From contig NZ_CP095550.1 in NCBI RefSeq assembly GCF_023078335.1, forward strand, positions 1,594,001 through 1,658,000: a stretch of DNA of 64,000 bases, written 5' to 3'. Within the stretch, counting starts at the first letter, position 1, and each line of letters opens with the position of its first letter. This stretch comes from Metabacillus endolithicus (lineage in GTDB: Bacteria; Bacillota; Bacilli; Bacillales; Bacillaceae). The notes below the pieces were generated by a model. That model was not told the origin of the DNA. It did no database searches and was given only the letters and a program-made list of their open reading frames with translations. The translations under genes and the position numbers were made by a program. Positions 8,907-18,100 of the stretch are shown in pieces.

Positions 8907-8935
8907 GAAAAAGGAAACTATTAAAATAGTTTCCT
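8907..8935 (-). terminator. Intrinsic terminator for the histidine kinase gene
   Basis: Hairpin AGGAAACTAT/ATAGTTTCCT followed by TTTTT on the minus strand. It abuts the corrected stop codon of the kinase, which supports the frameshift correction. Confidence 0.8.
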
Positions 8936-9910
8936 AAGACTTGATTGGGATATTAATTTCAAATGTAGTGGAATGCTTATTCGATTGAACATCAATCGAA
9001 CCTCCATATTGATCAACCACCTTTTTAATGATTCCTAATCCATCTCCTCTTGCAACCCCCGTTTCTCAGGTTTTGTGGAAAAGCCTGCTTGGAAGATTTT
9101 ACTGAGGTGGTTTTTAGGAATTTCAGGACCAATGTTCTCCACTTTAAATATGTATGTTGAAGATGTTTCTTTTGCTTCTATATTGATAAACCTTTCTGAT
9201 TCTGTACCGAGCAGTGTTGCGTCAAATGCATTATCTATTAAATTGGAAAGAACTTTTATCAAATCAATAGAATTCATCTTTTTGAAGCTATTATGAGGAT
9301 CTATATGTATATGCATATCAACCTTATCGTTTTGAGCTCTTACCCACTTTGATTGTAACAAAATGAAAAGAGCAGGGTGATTAACTTTAACAGGCAATTC
9401 AAGCATTTCCACTTCTGCAGTTAAAGAATTCACATATTCAAACGCCCGATCCTCTCTACCGATCTTTAATAATCCCTGAATTACTTGGATATGATTAATA
9501 AAGTCATGCCGAATAGAACGCATTGTATGTAACATTGATTGAAATTCAACCTGATACGTTACTTCTGCATCTCCAACTTGTGATCTTTCTTCTTTTTGAT
9601 AACAATATTGAAAAGTTATGAATATAGCAAAAGTAATTAAAACAAACAGACCACAAAAAATAAGATAAGGGATACTATTTTGTAAAGCCTCTTTTTTCAT
9701 ATCTTCTACGGTCTCGATGTTGGAATCAAGTACTAATGAACCTATTAAATCAACAGTTTGTTGTATGTTTGAATAGGCAGCATATAAATTTATAAAAGTG
9801 AGAAGCAAAAGTATAATAACGGTTAAAGAGATGATGGTACTAAACCTTTTTTGTTTTATTTTTTTTATGTCCATCACCTCTGCTTGTTTGTAGTCATACT
9901 TATCGTTCAC
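8934..9910 (-). CDS. Sensor histidine kinase with Spo0B-type domain (frameshifted)
   Basis: Two membrane helices (residues about 24-46 and 80-103) bracket a short extracellular segment. A Spo0B-like dimerisation helix follows, with the phospho-accepting His in SIRHDFINHIQVIQGLL, then a GHKL ATPase domain (LSNLIDNAFDA is the N-box). The frame breaks after STKPEKRG at the C5 run 9056-9060. Restoring one base continues into VARGDGLGII (G-box) and ends at TAG 8934-8936. The start is uncertain: GTG 9910 has no ribosome binding site and ATG 9874 overlaps GAGGTG. No response regulator is adjacent, so the partner is unknown. Confidence 0.7.
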
Positions 9911-10016
9911 AATAATACGTAAGAATTATGTTAAAACGACTTTTTTCACTATAGATATTATTACATCATCTGCCAATTTTTGCGAATCTTTTTTATAAAT
10001 CTTGTTCTTTTTAGGT

Positions 10017-10768
10017 TCATATAAATTCTTTTATATCATATACTCTTCCATTATCTAGGGGACCCTTCAATAAGTTATATAATGTTTTAGCAACAAATGA
10101 TGTTGATCTAAGCATCCCTTTTTGATGAAAATCCTTGAATTGTTCGAGCGAAGAAAAATGTTCTTCTTCTGCTTGTCTAATAGTTGTTTGCATTTCTGTA
10201 TCCATAATTCCTGGTGAAAATGCAATAGTTGTCATATTTGCTTTTGCTTCTATAAACTCAGCACCAACTGTTTGAGTGTACATATTTAATCCCGCTTTTG
10301 TACTACAATAGAAACTCCAACCTGGAATTGGCCGATTTGCAGCTCCTGATGTAATATTGACGATAATTGTATGTACTGAGTATTTCTCCGCTTCTTTTAT
10401 TATTGCTTCACTCATTAACATTGGAGCAAGCAAATTTACATTCACGTGTGAAATAATAGCATGTTCATTTGCATGTCCCCCTTTTTAATAGGATTAATTG
10501 TGCCTGCATTATTCACTAATGTAATTTTTTCGGCTGCTTTAAAGTTAATTGACGACAACACCCTTTCAATCGCACTTAAAACCTGAGATGTGTCAGATAA
10601 GTCGCATGCTTCAAAACGTATTGTAGATTCTCTTTGTTCAGCTACTTGCTGAAGAGATGAATTTATTGATCGTGATAAACAAATAACTGTATGATCTTTT
10701 TGTAGTATTTCTTCTACAAATGCTTCACCTAAACCTCTCGATGCCCCTGTAACGATGTAATAGTGCAC
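10017..10768 (-). CDS. yueD: Short-chain dehydrogenase YueD, benzil/sepiapterin reductase-like (frameshifted)
   Basis: An NADP(H)-dependent SDR. The nucleotide motif is TGASRGLG near the N-terminus, then NNAG, and the catalytic Ser (NITSG), Tyr and Lys (YCSTKAG) follow. The sequence is split by a frameshift at the C5T5 tract 10477-10486. One missing base restores a single protein of about 250 residues that continues IIKEAEKYS. GTG 10768 is eight bases after AAGGAG and is preferred to GTG 10777, which overlaps it. B. subtilis YueD reduces benzil to S-benzoin. The physiological substrate is unknown. The gene follows yueE in the B. subtilis order. Confidence 0.8.
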
Positions 10769-10948
10769 AAGTTTCACTCCTTTTTCATACGTTCATTACA
10801 ATTATATCCATCCCTGTTTACCATAGCCATTCTTATTCATCAGAATATCTCGACAACAGTCACAAATGACCTTTGACAAACATGTACCATAATACTACTC
10901 TTAAATCAGAATATACATATATAAATTGTTAATTAAAGTAGGGATAAA

Positions 10949-12181
10949 ATGACGGGAAGTTCTTACGATCCATTTAAATACCATTTTGAAAGATTAGAGG
11001 ATGTAGCGGAAAAAATAAGTGAAGTGCTTCAATGTCCAATTACCATTGAAGATGTTAATCATAGATTATTAGCTTACAGTACACATGATGACCGAACAGA
11101 TCAAGCCCGAATATCCACCATTATCGGTAGACGTGTTCCTGAAAAGGTGATTAACAGCCTTTGGAAAGATGGGACAATCCCTAAGCTATTAAAAACAGAT
11201 GAACCAATTAGAGTGAAAACCATTGATGAGGTAGGTCTTGGAAATCGAATTGCCATCTCTATTTGGAAAAATGATGAAGTACTAGGATTTATATGGGCTT
11301 TGGAAATTGAAAAACATCTTCAAGAATCTGATTTACTCCTATTAAAAAAAGCTGCACAAGCCGTAAAAAACAAAATGCTAAATCTTCAGGTGCGAAAAAA
11401 CAAAAAGATAGAAAGAAATCAGGAGTTCTTTTGGAAGCTCTTAACTGGTCATATATCGACTGAAGACGAAATTACAGATGGCCTATATGAATTAAACTTA
11501 CAGCTACCACCTCCTTTTTCGGTTGTTATCTTTAAGTTCCCACAAGAGTTAAATGATGAAGCTGAAAAAAAGCTAACATACTTATTGCAAACAACTCAGC
11601 AAGTGAATATTTTGCTTTTCACAATTGATTTTGATGAGCTTATTATTTTATTATCAGGAAAAAGTGACACAGCTTTAACAGATATTAAGCAATTTACTAC
11701 ATCTACTCTTAGCCAATTACATGAGAGATATTCCTACAAAGACGTTAAAGCGAGTATTGGAGGAATCTTTACCGATTCAACCTTTATTGAAAAAAGCTAC
11801 AAAGAGGCACTTGCTGTACTCGCATTAAAAAAGCGATTTCCAAGTGAAACAATCGACTTAAATAGTTTTTCAGAACTAGGTTTTTATCAATATTTAGACA
11901 TTTTATATGAACAACGAAAACAAACCGGTTATATCCATTACCCTCTCTATAAATTAAAGGAATACGACAAACAGCATGGTACAGACCTTGTTCGAACACT
12001 TGAAGTATTTCTTGATTACGACAGCAATGTTCATGAAGCTTCCAAAGCATTGAATATTCATATCAACACATTGAACTATCGATTAAAAAGAATTTCCGAA
12101 ATAGCTGAGTTAAACTTAAAAAACATGAATCAAAAAATTACAATTTACTTAAATTTAAAGCTTGATCGAATGTCTTTGTGA
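10949..12181 (+). CDS. adeR: PucR/CdaR-type transcriptional activator of ald (AdeR)
   Basis: A 410-residue regulator: an N-terminal sensory region (about 1-150), a central GGDEF-like/CdaR region (about 165-290) and a C-terminal PucR-type helix-turn-helix (SNVHEASKALNIHINTLNYR, about 355-375). It lies immediately upstream of ald in the same orientation. In B. subtilis, AdeR (YukF) is the alanine-responsive activator of ald, so context supports the name. The ribosome binding site is weak (TAGGGAT). No terminator is visible between adeR and ald, but the 125-base gap leaves room for an ald promoter with an AdeR operator. Confidence 0.85.
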   Translation: MTGSSYDPFKYHFERLEDVAEKISEVLQCPITIEDVNHRLLAYSTHDDRTDQARISTIIGRRVPEKVINSLWKDGTIPKLLKTDEPIRVKTIDEVGLGNRIAISIWKNDEVLGFIWALEIEKHLQESDLLLLKKAAQAVKNKMLNLQVRKNKKIERNQEFFWKLLTGHISTEDEITDGLYELNLQLPPPFSVVIFKFPQELNDEAEKKLTYLLQTTQQVNILLFTIDFDELIILLSGKSDTALTDIKQFTTSTLSQLHERYSYKDVKASIGGIFTDSTFIEKSYKEALAVLALKKRFPSETIDLNSFSELGFYQYLDILYEQRKQTGYIHYPLYKLKEYDKQHGTDLVRTLEVFLDYDSNVHEASKALNIHINTLNYRLKRISEIAELNLKNMNQKITIYLNLKLDRMSL

Positions 12182-12306
12182 TTTTTCACAAAAAGGCGCA
12201 AAACCTTTCTCATTTTTAAACAAAGATATTTAACTGAATTTTATTTATACTTGCGTTAATAAATAGAAACTTTTAAATATTGGCTTTTAAAGGAGGAAGG
12301 TTTTTT

Positions 12307-13441
12307 ATGATTATTGGTGTACCGAAAGAAATTAAAAACAATGAAAACCGAGTAGCTTTAACTCCAGGTGGTGTTACACAGCTTGTTGCTTCTGGCCACC
12401 GCGTGTTAATTGAAAACAATGCAGGTGTAGGTAGTGGATTTGAAAATGAGGACTATGTCTTCGCTGGAGCACAAATCGTAGAAGAAGCTGCAAAAGTATG
12501 GGCAGATGCTGAAATGGTGATGAAAGTAAAAGAACCTCTTCCTTCTGAATATGCTTACTTTAGAAAAGGTTTAGTTTTATTCACTTATCTACACTTAGCT
12601 GCTGAGCCTGAATTAGCTCAAGCATTAAAGAAAAGTGAAGTAACGGCTATTGCTTATGAAACAGTAACTGTTAACCGCACACTTCCTTTGCTAACTCCAA
12701 TGAGTGAAGTAGCCGGACGTATGGCTGCACAAATCGGTGCCCAATTTCTTGAAAAACCTAAAGGTGGTAAGGGAATCTTACTAGCTGGTGTTCCTGGAGT
12801 AAGCCGTGGAAAGGTAACAATCATTGGTGGTGGAGTTGTTGGAACAAACGCTGCAAAAATGGCAATTGGCCTAGGAGCCGATGTGACAATTATTGATTTA
12901 AGTGCTGAACGCTTACGTCAATTAGATGATATTTTTGGAACACAAATTAAAACATTGATGTCGAACCCAATGAACATCGCAACTGCTGTTGCAGAAGCTG
13001 ATCTGTTAATCTGTGCTGTATTAATTCCAGGAGCAAAAGCACCAACACTTGTAACAGAAGAAATGGTAGAAGCAATGAAGCCTGGTTCTGTGATCGTTGA
13101 TGTTGCGATTGATCAGGGTGGTATTGTTGAAACAGTTGACCATATTACAACTCATGACAACCCAACGTACGAAAAACACGGAGTTTTACATTATGCAGTT
13201 GCTAATATGCCAGGAAATTGTTCCACGTACATCAACCATTGCATTAACAAATGTAACAGTTCCTTATGCCTTGCAAATTGCAAATAAAGGTGCATATCGA
13301 GCTATTAGTGAAAACCCTGCTCTTCAAGAAGGTGTGAATGTAATTGCTGGAGAAATCACTTATAAAGCGGTAGCTCAAGACTTAGGTTACACATACAAAA
13401 CAGTTGAAGAAGTGTTAGAAAAAGCTCATTTAATGAACTAA
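12307..13441 (+). CDS. ald: Alanine dehydrogenase (frameshifted)
   Basis: Ald interconverts L-alanine and pyruvate plus ammonia using NAD, and supports alanine use and sporulation. Seen are the [20 protein letters not shown] start, the LFTYLHLA substrate region and the NAD motif [13 protein letters not shown] 12307 follows AAAGGAGGAAGG. The frame breaks at CCAGGAAATTG: one surplus A in the A3 run 13215-13217 shifts the end. Removing it gives [20 protein letters not shown] and a 377-residue protein, against 378 in B. subtilis. It lies directly after adeR and ends before a strong terminator. Confidence 0.9.
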
Positions 13442-13453
13442 GTAAGTGGTTAA

Positions 13454-13485
13454 GAGAGGCAGAGTATTCTGTCTCTTTTTTATGT
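13454..13485 (+). terminator. Intrinsic terminator downstream of ald
   Basis: Hairpin AGAGGCAGA/TCTGTCTCT with one G-U pair and a GTAT loop, followed by TTTTTT. Confidence 0.85.
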
Positions 13486-13555
13486 ATAAAAATATCTCAC
13501 ATATTTTTTGTGTTTTTTCACAAACTAATCCTGATATGGAAAAGGAGGTAATTAC

Positions 13556-13747
13556 ATGCAAAAAAATGCTAGAGGTTATGTTCAGGATTCTTGTTCAGCA
13601 TTAGAAACAGCTAAGTCCTCATTACAAAATGCCCTTAATACAGTTGAACAAGATTCTAATCGAGAAAGAATTCAAAGTTCATTGCAATCAGTAGAGGTAG
13701 CACTTCAACAATGCGGTCAAACAGCAGATATTTTAGAGCAAGTATAA
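13556..13747 (+). CDS. Small hypothetical helical protein (63 aa)
   Basis: An excellent ribosome binding site (AAAAGGAGGTAATTAC) precedes ATG 13556. The 63-residue product is Gln/Ser/Ala-rich and looks like two amphipathic helices (SCSALETAKSSLQNALNTVE and RIQSSLQSVEVALQQC), with two cysteines near the ends. There is no signal peptide. A terminator follows, so it is a single-gene unit between ald and the YjfB-like gene. I do not recognise the family. Confidence 0.65.
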   Translation: MQKNARGYVQDSCSALETAKSSLQNALNTVEQDSNRERIQSSLQSVEVALQQCGQTADILEQV

Positions 13748-13766
13748 CAACATACATTCTAATTCT

Positions 13767-13796
13767 AAGAGCTAGCACATGCATAGCTCTTTTTTT
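13767..13796 (+). terminator. Intrinsic terminator after the 63-aa gene
   Basis: Hairpin AGAGCTA/TAGCTCT with a 9-nt loop, followed by seven T residues. Confidence 0.8.
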
Positions 13797-13860
13797 ATGC
13801 TTCATTATCGCTTTAACTTTTGTTATCCTAACCGATACAAGACTTAAGGGGGTGAACGTA

Positions 13861-14034
13861 TTGGATATTGCAGCATTATCAATTGGATTGAGCCAAGCAT
13901 CCTTAGGTCAAAATGTTAGTATTGCCTTAGCAAAGAAAGTAATGGAAACTTCACAGCAAAGTAATGAGCAGTTATTAAAGGTTATGCAAGCTCCACACCC
14001 AACTCATGGCAATGTGATTGATGTAAAAGGATAA
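13861..14034 (+). CDS. YjfB family putative motility protein (57 aa)
   Basis: TTG 13861 follows GGGGGTGAACGTA. The 57-residue product reads MDIAALSIGLSQASLGQNVS and ends HPTHGNVIDVKG. The DIAALS N-terminus and the HP..G..ID C-terminus are typical of the YjfB family, listed as putative motility proteins on the basis of co-regulation with flagellar genes. The open frame extends upstream to 13711, but that part overlaps the preceding terminator and lacks a ribosome binding site. It is a single gene, followed by about 340 bases without a gene. Confidence 0.7.
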   Translation: MDIAALSIGLSQASLGQNVSIALAKKVMETSQQSNEQLLKVMQAPHPTHGNVIDVKG

Positions 14035-14379
14035 AACATCGTCTTAGAATCGCTAGAAGTAAAGCCCAGGAATGATCAAATCTCTTGAGCTTACTTCTTA
14101 AAAAAGTATTGTAGTCTAATGTTTTATTCTGTATTTGCATAAATCCCCAATTATTTTTCCAGTCTTTTTCATTTAACGACGAATTGCTACAAATTCCTTT
14201 GGGACTGTCGAAATAACTCTAAAACTATTCGTAAGAATTAGTTATATTCACCTAGAAGTTTGGTCATTATGAGTGTATCGGGCAAGACTAGACCAAACTA
14301 TCATCCTAACTCACTTTTACTACAAGACACCCACGTCTTGCCCGTATTTATTTTATCAAGATAACTTTGTCATCACTCC
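14035..14379. other. Intergenic region with possible structured RNA (H-type pseudoknot topology)
   Basis: No gene is seen in this 345-base gap between the convergent yjfB-like and yuiH genes. A 9-base arm at 14257-14265 (AGTTTGGTC) pairs with 14291-14299. A 10-base arm at 14279-14288 (CGGGCAAGAC), lying inside that loop, pairs with 14335-14344. The A-B-A'-B' order with a 2-nt junction is the H-type pseudoknot arrangement. A small hairpin lies at about 14223-14242, and an 8-base inverted repeat links 14055-14062 with 14091-14098. The outer arms could instead form a long-loop terminator. Confidence 0.4.
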
Positions 14380-14979
14380 TTAATCAAAGCTAAATCTTTC
14401 TTCTTCCCAAGGATCTCCTTGCATATGATATCCATTCCGTTCCCAAAAACCAGGATGATTTTTCTCAGTAAATTGAATCCCTCTTACCCACTTAGCACTT
14501 TTCCAAAAGTAAAGATGAGGAATAACTGCACGCAATGGAAATCCATGCTCAGGTGTTAAAGGTTCATCATTATAGGCATAGGCAAGTAAGCTTGTTTCTT
14601 TCATAAAATCCGCTAAAGGAAGATTTGTTGTCCAGCCTTCTTCAGCATGTATAATCACAAAGTTGGCCTTTGGCTTAAACTTAATGTCCTTAAAAAGGTC
14701 CCGAGTTTTTATACCTTGCCAGTTAACATCAAGTTTAGACCAGCCTGTTACACAGTGAATATCGTTAGTTAAGTTTGATTGAGGAAAATGCGTTTTAAGA
14801 TCGTGTAGTGTATATAACTTTGGGTTTTCTACAAGTCCGTAAATTTGTAAATTCCACTTCTCTATATCCTCATAGTACGGTACATTACCTGTATGTAAAA
14901 CAGGAAAGGTTGTTGTTACGTTTTGATTTGGTGGTACACGGTCCGATGAAGATGTTTTTCTTTTTTTACCAAAGTACAT
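14380..14979 (-). CDS. yuiH: Molybdopterin-dependent oxidoreductase YuiH (sulfite oxidase fold)
   Basis: A 199-residue protein with the sulfite-oxidase molybdopterin domain. Cys76 in DIHCVTGWS is the expected Mo ligand, and the domain continues through LPLADFMKETSLLAYAYNDEPLTPEHGFPLRAVIPHLYFWKSAKWVRGIQF-type family sequence (about 110-175). It lacks a heme domain and an obvious twin-arginine signal. B. subtilis YuiH occupies the same place beside bioY. The substrate is unknown; relatives of the MsrP/YedY group reduce oxidised methionine. The ATG at 14979 has a modest ribosome binding site (AGAGGG). Confidence 0.82.
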   Translation of the reverse strand: MYFGKKRKTSSSDRVPPNQNVTTTFPVLHTGNVPYYEDIEKWNLQIYGLVENPKLYTLHDLKTHFPQSNLTNDIHCVTGWSKLDVNWQGIKTRDLFKDIKFKPKANFVIIHAEEGWTTNLPLADFMKETSLLAYAYNDEPLTPEHGFPLRAVIPHLYFWKSAKWVRGIQFTEKNHPGFWERNGYHMQGDPWEEERFSFD

Positions 14980-15008
14980 TTATTTGAATCCCTCTCTTCT
15001 CATTCTTT

Positions 15009-15061
15009 ATGTTAACCTATTTAACAAACTGGTTGACAATGTTTCGTTGGTCTATTATTCT
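15009..15061 (+). promoter_or_regulatory. bioY promoter with probable BirA operator
   Basis: Inverted half-sites ATGTTAACC (15009-15017) and GGTTGACAA (15031-15039) resemble the BirA operator (TTGTTAACC...GGTTAACAA). The second half-site contains TTGACA, a good -35, with TTATTC 16 bases downstream as -10. Biotin-bound BirA would thus block the promoter. The spacer is 13, one shorter than the canonical site I recall, so this is probable, not certain. Confidence 0.55.
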
Positions 15062-15095
15062 TTTTTTAAGGATTATTCAAAAAGGGGGATAAACA

Positions 15096-15683
15096 ATGAA
15101 AAAGAAATTAACTACATATGATCTTGCATTAGTTGGAATGTTTGCTGCTTTAATGGCAATAGGAGCAAACATAACATCTTGGGCACCGTTTCTTGAAGTA
15201 GCTGGTGTGCCTTTATCAATGCAGCCTTTCTTTTGTATTTTAGCAGGTTTATTATTAGGGAGCAGACTTGGTGCTTTATCAATGATCGTATATGCCTTAG
15301 TAGGAATAGCAGGAGCACCTGTTTTTGCACAATTTAGCGGTGGAATTGGTGTTATATTCGGAAGTACTGGTGGATTTATTATATCTTATATTGTAGCAGC
15401 TTATGCAGCCGGTAAAGTGATTGAATTCAGTAAAGAAAAGAAGCTTCCTACATTTATGACAGCCTCTTTTGTTGGTATCTCACTTATTTATCTTGTCGGC
15501 ACAACCTATATGTGGCTTGCATTAAATGTTTGGATTAATGCTCCTATGTCATATGGAGCTGCTTGGGCTATTATGGCTTGGTTTATTGTAAAAGATGTAG
15601 CTTTTACCGTTTTAGGTGCATTTATTGCTCCTCGCATTTATTTCGCAGTATCAAAAGCAACATCAAAAAGAATAGCAGCTTGA
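15096..15683 (+). CDS. bioY: Biotin transporter BioY (ECF S component)
   Basis: A 195-residue, six-helix membrane protein that binds biotin and delivers it to the cell, alone or with the ECF EcfAAT module. Family features include the N-terminal LTTYDLALVGMFAALMAIGA, the SMQPFFCILAGLLLG segment and the GGIGVIFGSTGGFI loop. The ribosome binding site AAAAGGGGGATAAACA precedes ATG 15096. B. subtilis YuiG is the orthologue beside yuiH. A BirA-like operator overlaps its promoter, and a strong terminator follows, so it is transcribed alone and is probably biotin-repressed. Confidence 0.92.
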   Translation: MKKKLTTYDLALVGMFAALMAIGANITSWAPFLEVAGVPLSMQPFFCILAGLLLGSRLGALSMIVYALVGIAGAPVFAQFSGGIGVIFGSTGGFIISYIVAAYAAGKVIEFSKEKKLPTFMTASFVGISLIYLVGTTYMWLALNVWINAPMSYGAAWAIMAWFIVKDVAFTVLGAFIAPRIYFAVSKATSKRIAA

Positions 15684-15689
15684 ATGAAT

Positions 15690-15724
15690 ACACCAAGGCA
15701 TTTTATAAAGCCTTGGTGTTTTTT
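15690..15724 (+). terminator. Intrinsic terminator downstream of bioY
   Basis: Perfect 10-bp hairpin ACACCAAGGC/GCCTTGGTGT followed by six T residues. Confidence 0.9.
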
Positions 15725-15742
15725 AAAATGTTTTTGTTAACC

Positions 15743-16285
15743 TTATTCTATTGAGCCTTTATTTTCCTCAAGATAAAGCTGTTCTTGCTCAGCCGTCATC
15801 ACGCCGGTTGCCTCTCCGATTGTACCTCCTTGGATTCTCCAAATTTTATTATGATCTTTGTCAGCTTCTGAGAAATCATCAACTGACCACCTATGTAAAA
15901 TATCTAAAAATACTTCTTCATGTTCATATGGACCATTTTCAACAACTGCAATAAGATAGTTTATCCGTTCAGTTGTCATTTCATAATGAAGCCACTTTTC
16001 CTCGGCAATTACTTTTTGATGAGACATACCATGCATATAATTAAGTATATCTTCCTCTGTTAACTCTGTAGAATCTTTACCTCCGAATGGGTTTTCATCT
16101 AGATTAACTTCCTCTGAAGCCTTATCAACCTTCTCCTTTGATGTTTGTTCTTCACTATCAGCTTGGGCAGTAGATACAGCTTTTGAATTTACCATATCTA
16201 GCATAATGACACTAAAACACCCTAAACATATTGCACCTACTATCACACTAGCAACAAGTATTTTGTTTTCCTTCATCCATGACAT
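15743..16285 (-). CDS. Membrane-anchored hypothetical protein, DUF6241-like
   Basis: A 180-residue protein with an N-terminal membrane anchor (residues about 8-30, ILVASVIVGAICLGCFSVIM), a Ser/Glu-rich linker (about 38-75) and a soluble C-terminal domain (about 76-175) with YMHGMSHQKV, WLHYEMTTERI and HNKIWRIQGGTIGEA. These resemble the DUF6241 domain of Bacillus proteins. The topology suggests the domain faces outside. The function is unknown. The ATG at 16285 follows an AGGAGG-like site (TTAGGAGGTTACTTCC). The domain name is from memory and is less certain than the topology. Confidence 0.65.
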   Translation of the reverse strand: MSWMKENKILVASVIVGAICLGCFSVIMLDMVNSKAVSTAQADSEEQTSKEKVDKASEEVNLDENPFGGKDSTELTEEDILNYMHGMSHQKVIAEEKWLHYEMTTERINYLIAVVENGPYEHEEVFLDILHRWSVDDFSEADKDHNKIWRIQGGTIGEATGVMTAEQEQLYLEENKGSIE

Positions 16286-16465
16286 GGAAGTAACCTCCTA
16301 AAAAAGGATAGTTCTATGATACAATGGATAATTTAATAGAGACAAGAGAAGACTTTGTCGAAAGAAATCACATCTAAACTTTTTTACTAATTTGTTAGTA
16401 TGAATGTATAATAAATACTAGTTTTGGTTAAAAAGATAGTGAGTAAACAAAGAGGGTGTGAAAAA

Positions 16466-16630
16466 ATGAAGGCTTTAGTAGTCAAAAAATATTTTTTAGA
16501 TATAAATGAAAGAGAACAACTGGAAAGAGAGTTCATTAAACAAAATCCTGATTTTATTGAGCATGTACTAGAATGGGATGATGAGGAGTTACTGGAGAGA
16601 TTAAATATAGACAGAAAAAACTTGGTTTAA
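16466..16630 (+). CDS. Small hypothetical protein (54 aa)
   Basis: ATG 16466 follows AGAGGGTGTGAAAA. The 54-residue acidic product reads MKALVVKKYFLDINEREQL and ends DRKNLV; EWDDEELLERLNID suggests a helical charged tail. There is no membrane segment. It stands alone between two minus-strand genes, with a terminator directly after the stop. I do not recognise the family. Confidence 0.55.
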   Translation: MKALVVKKYFLDINEREQLEREFIKQNPDFIEHVLEWDDEELLERLNIDRKNLV

Positions 16631-16645
16631 TAGACCAAGTTTTTC
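16615..16645 (+). terminator. Terminator between the 54-aa gene and yuiF (bidirectional)
   Basis: Hairpin AAAAACTTGGT/ACCAAGTTTTT serves the plus-strand small gene and the convergent yuiF. Confidence 0.8.
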
Positions 16646-16656
16646 TGTTTATCCAC

Positions 16657-17992
16657 TTATAACAAAACAGCTGCAATCCAGCCAAAGATGATTAACGGGA
16701 TATTATAGTGCACAAAGGTTGGAACACATGTATCCCAAATATGATGATGATTTCCGTCAGCAGCTAGTCCAGATGTTGGACCTAATGTACTATCAGAAGC
16801 AGGAGATCCTGCATCTCCTAGTGCCGCAGCTGTTCCAACAATCGCAATTGTTGCCATTGGACTAAAGCCTAACTCCAAGCATAATGGAACGAATATCGTT
16901 GTAATGATTGGAATTGTTGAAAATGAAGATCCTATCCCCATCGTAATGAGCAAGCCCACAATCAGCATTAGGATGGCCCCAATTGTTTGATTTCCACCAA
17001 TTAGATTTGCTGCGTCTTCAACTAGCTTTTCAACATGACCAGTTTCTTTAAGAACACTAGCAAACCCTGAAGCTGTAATCATCACAAAACCAATAAAAGC
17101 CATCATCTTCATACCTGAAGTCATAATCGAATCTGCTTCGTTTCGTTTTAAGACACCACCAATAAACAAAACACTTAAACCTGCTAACGCACCGAAGATC
17201 ATTCCTTCTACTCCAAGTTTTTGAGAAAGATAGAGTTGTACAGAAAGCGAAACTAGAATCGACACAATTGCTACAGTAATACTTTTCTTTGTATAAGCTT
17301 GACCTGATTGCTGCCCAGCCATTTCACGAGTTTCATATTGTCTTTTCTTACGATATGTAAAGAAAACAGCTATTAACAAGCCACATACCATGCCTATTGC
17401 AGGTATTGCCATAGCAGAGGGAATATCTGCTAACGAAACCGTTAAGCCGCTTTCCTGCATATTCGTTTGCATAATTTCATGGAAAATCGCCCCAAACCCT
17501 ACAGGCAAGAACATATATGGAGTAATTAATCCAAACGTAAGAACAGTCGCAATTAATCGACGATCAACTTGAAGCTCATTCAGTACTTTTAATAGTGGTG
17601 GAATAAGCACTGGAATAAAAGCAATGTGAACGGGAATGACATTTTGTGAGAAAATAGCCATGATTAAGATCATAAAAACAATTAGTGCCTTTGATAAGGC
17701 TTTTCTTCTTGTATCACCGTCACGACCTACTAGTTTTATAACTGAGGATACCATAGCATCTGGTAGTCCTGAAGATGTTAGAGCAACTGCAAATGCTCCT
17801 AACAACGCATAACTTAGCGCAACTGTTGCATTGCCACCCAAGCCTGCTGTAAAGGTATCTACTGTTGTGGCTAAATCAAGACCACCTGTTAGTACCTCCA
17901 ATTAATGCACCTATCACAAGTGCAAAAACAACATTTATTCTTAATAAGCTTAAAATAAGCATAGCAAAAACAGCAATAATAACTGCATTCAA
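16657..17992 (-). CDS. yuiF: NhaC/amino-acid permease-like transporter YuiF (frameshifted)
   Basis: A polytopic transporter with about eleven hydrophobic segments. GSSFSTIPIITTIFVP and GDAGSPASDSTLGPTSGL are typical of the Na+/H+ antiporter-like YuiF family. Substrate is unknown; an amino acid is suspected from annotation of relatives. TTG 17992 (GGGGGT ribosome binding site) begins MNAVIIAVFAMLIL, but the frame breaks near 17891-17896, where one extra base separates LVIGALIGG from LTGGLDLATT. Correcting it gives 444 residues, close to the 441 of B. subtilis YuiF. A 21-base-periodic repeat lies between this start and the terminator of pepA. Confidence 0.8.
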
Positions 17993-18100
17993 ATATAAAA
18001 CCCCCAAAATCCTTTAGTTTACTAATATGGTAGAGAATTAAACAACGAAAATTAATTTACCATACTTTTTTCGAGCCTGTCAATTGCGAAAGGAGTATTT

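Noticed and set aside
12182..12306. Sigma-54 (SigL) promoter before ald
   Set aside because: No TGGCAC-N5-TTGCA-like sequence at -24/-12 could be found.
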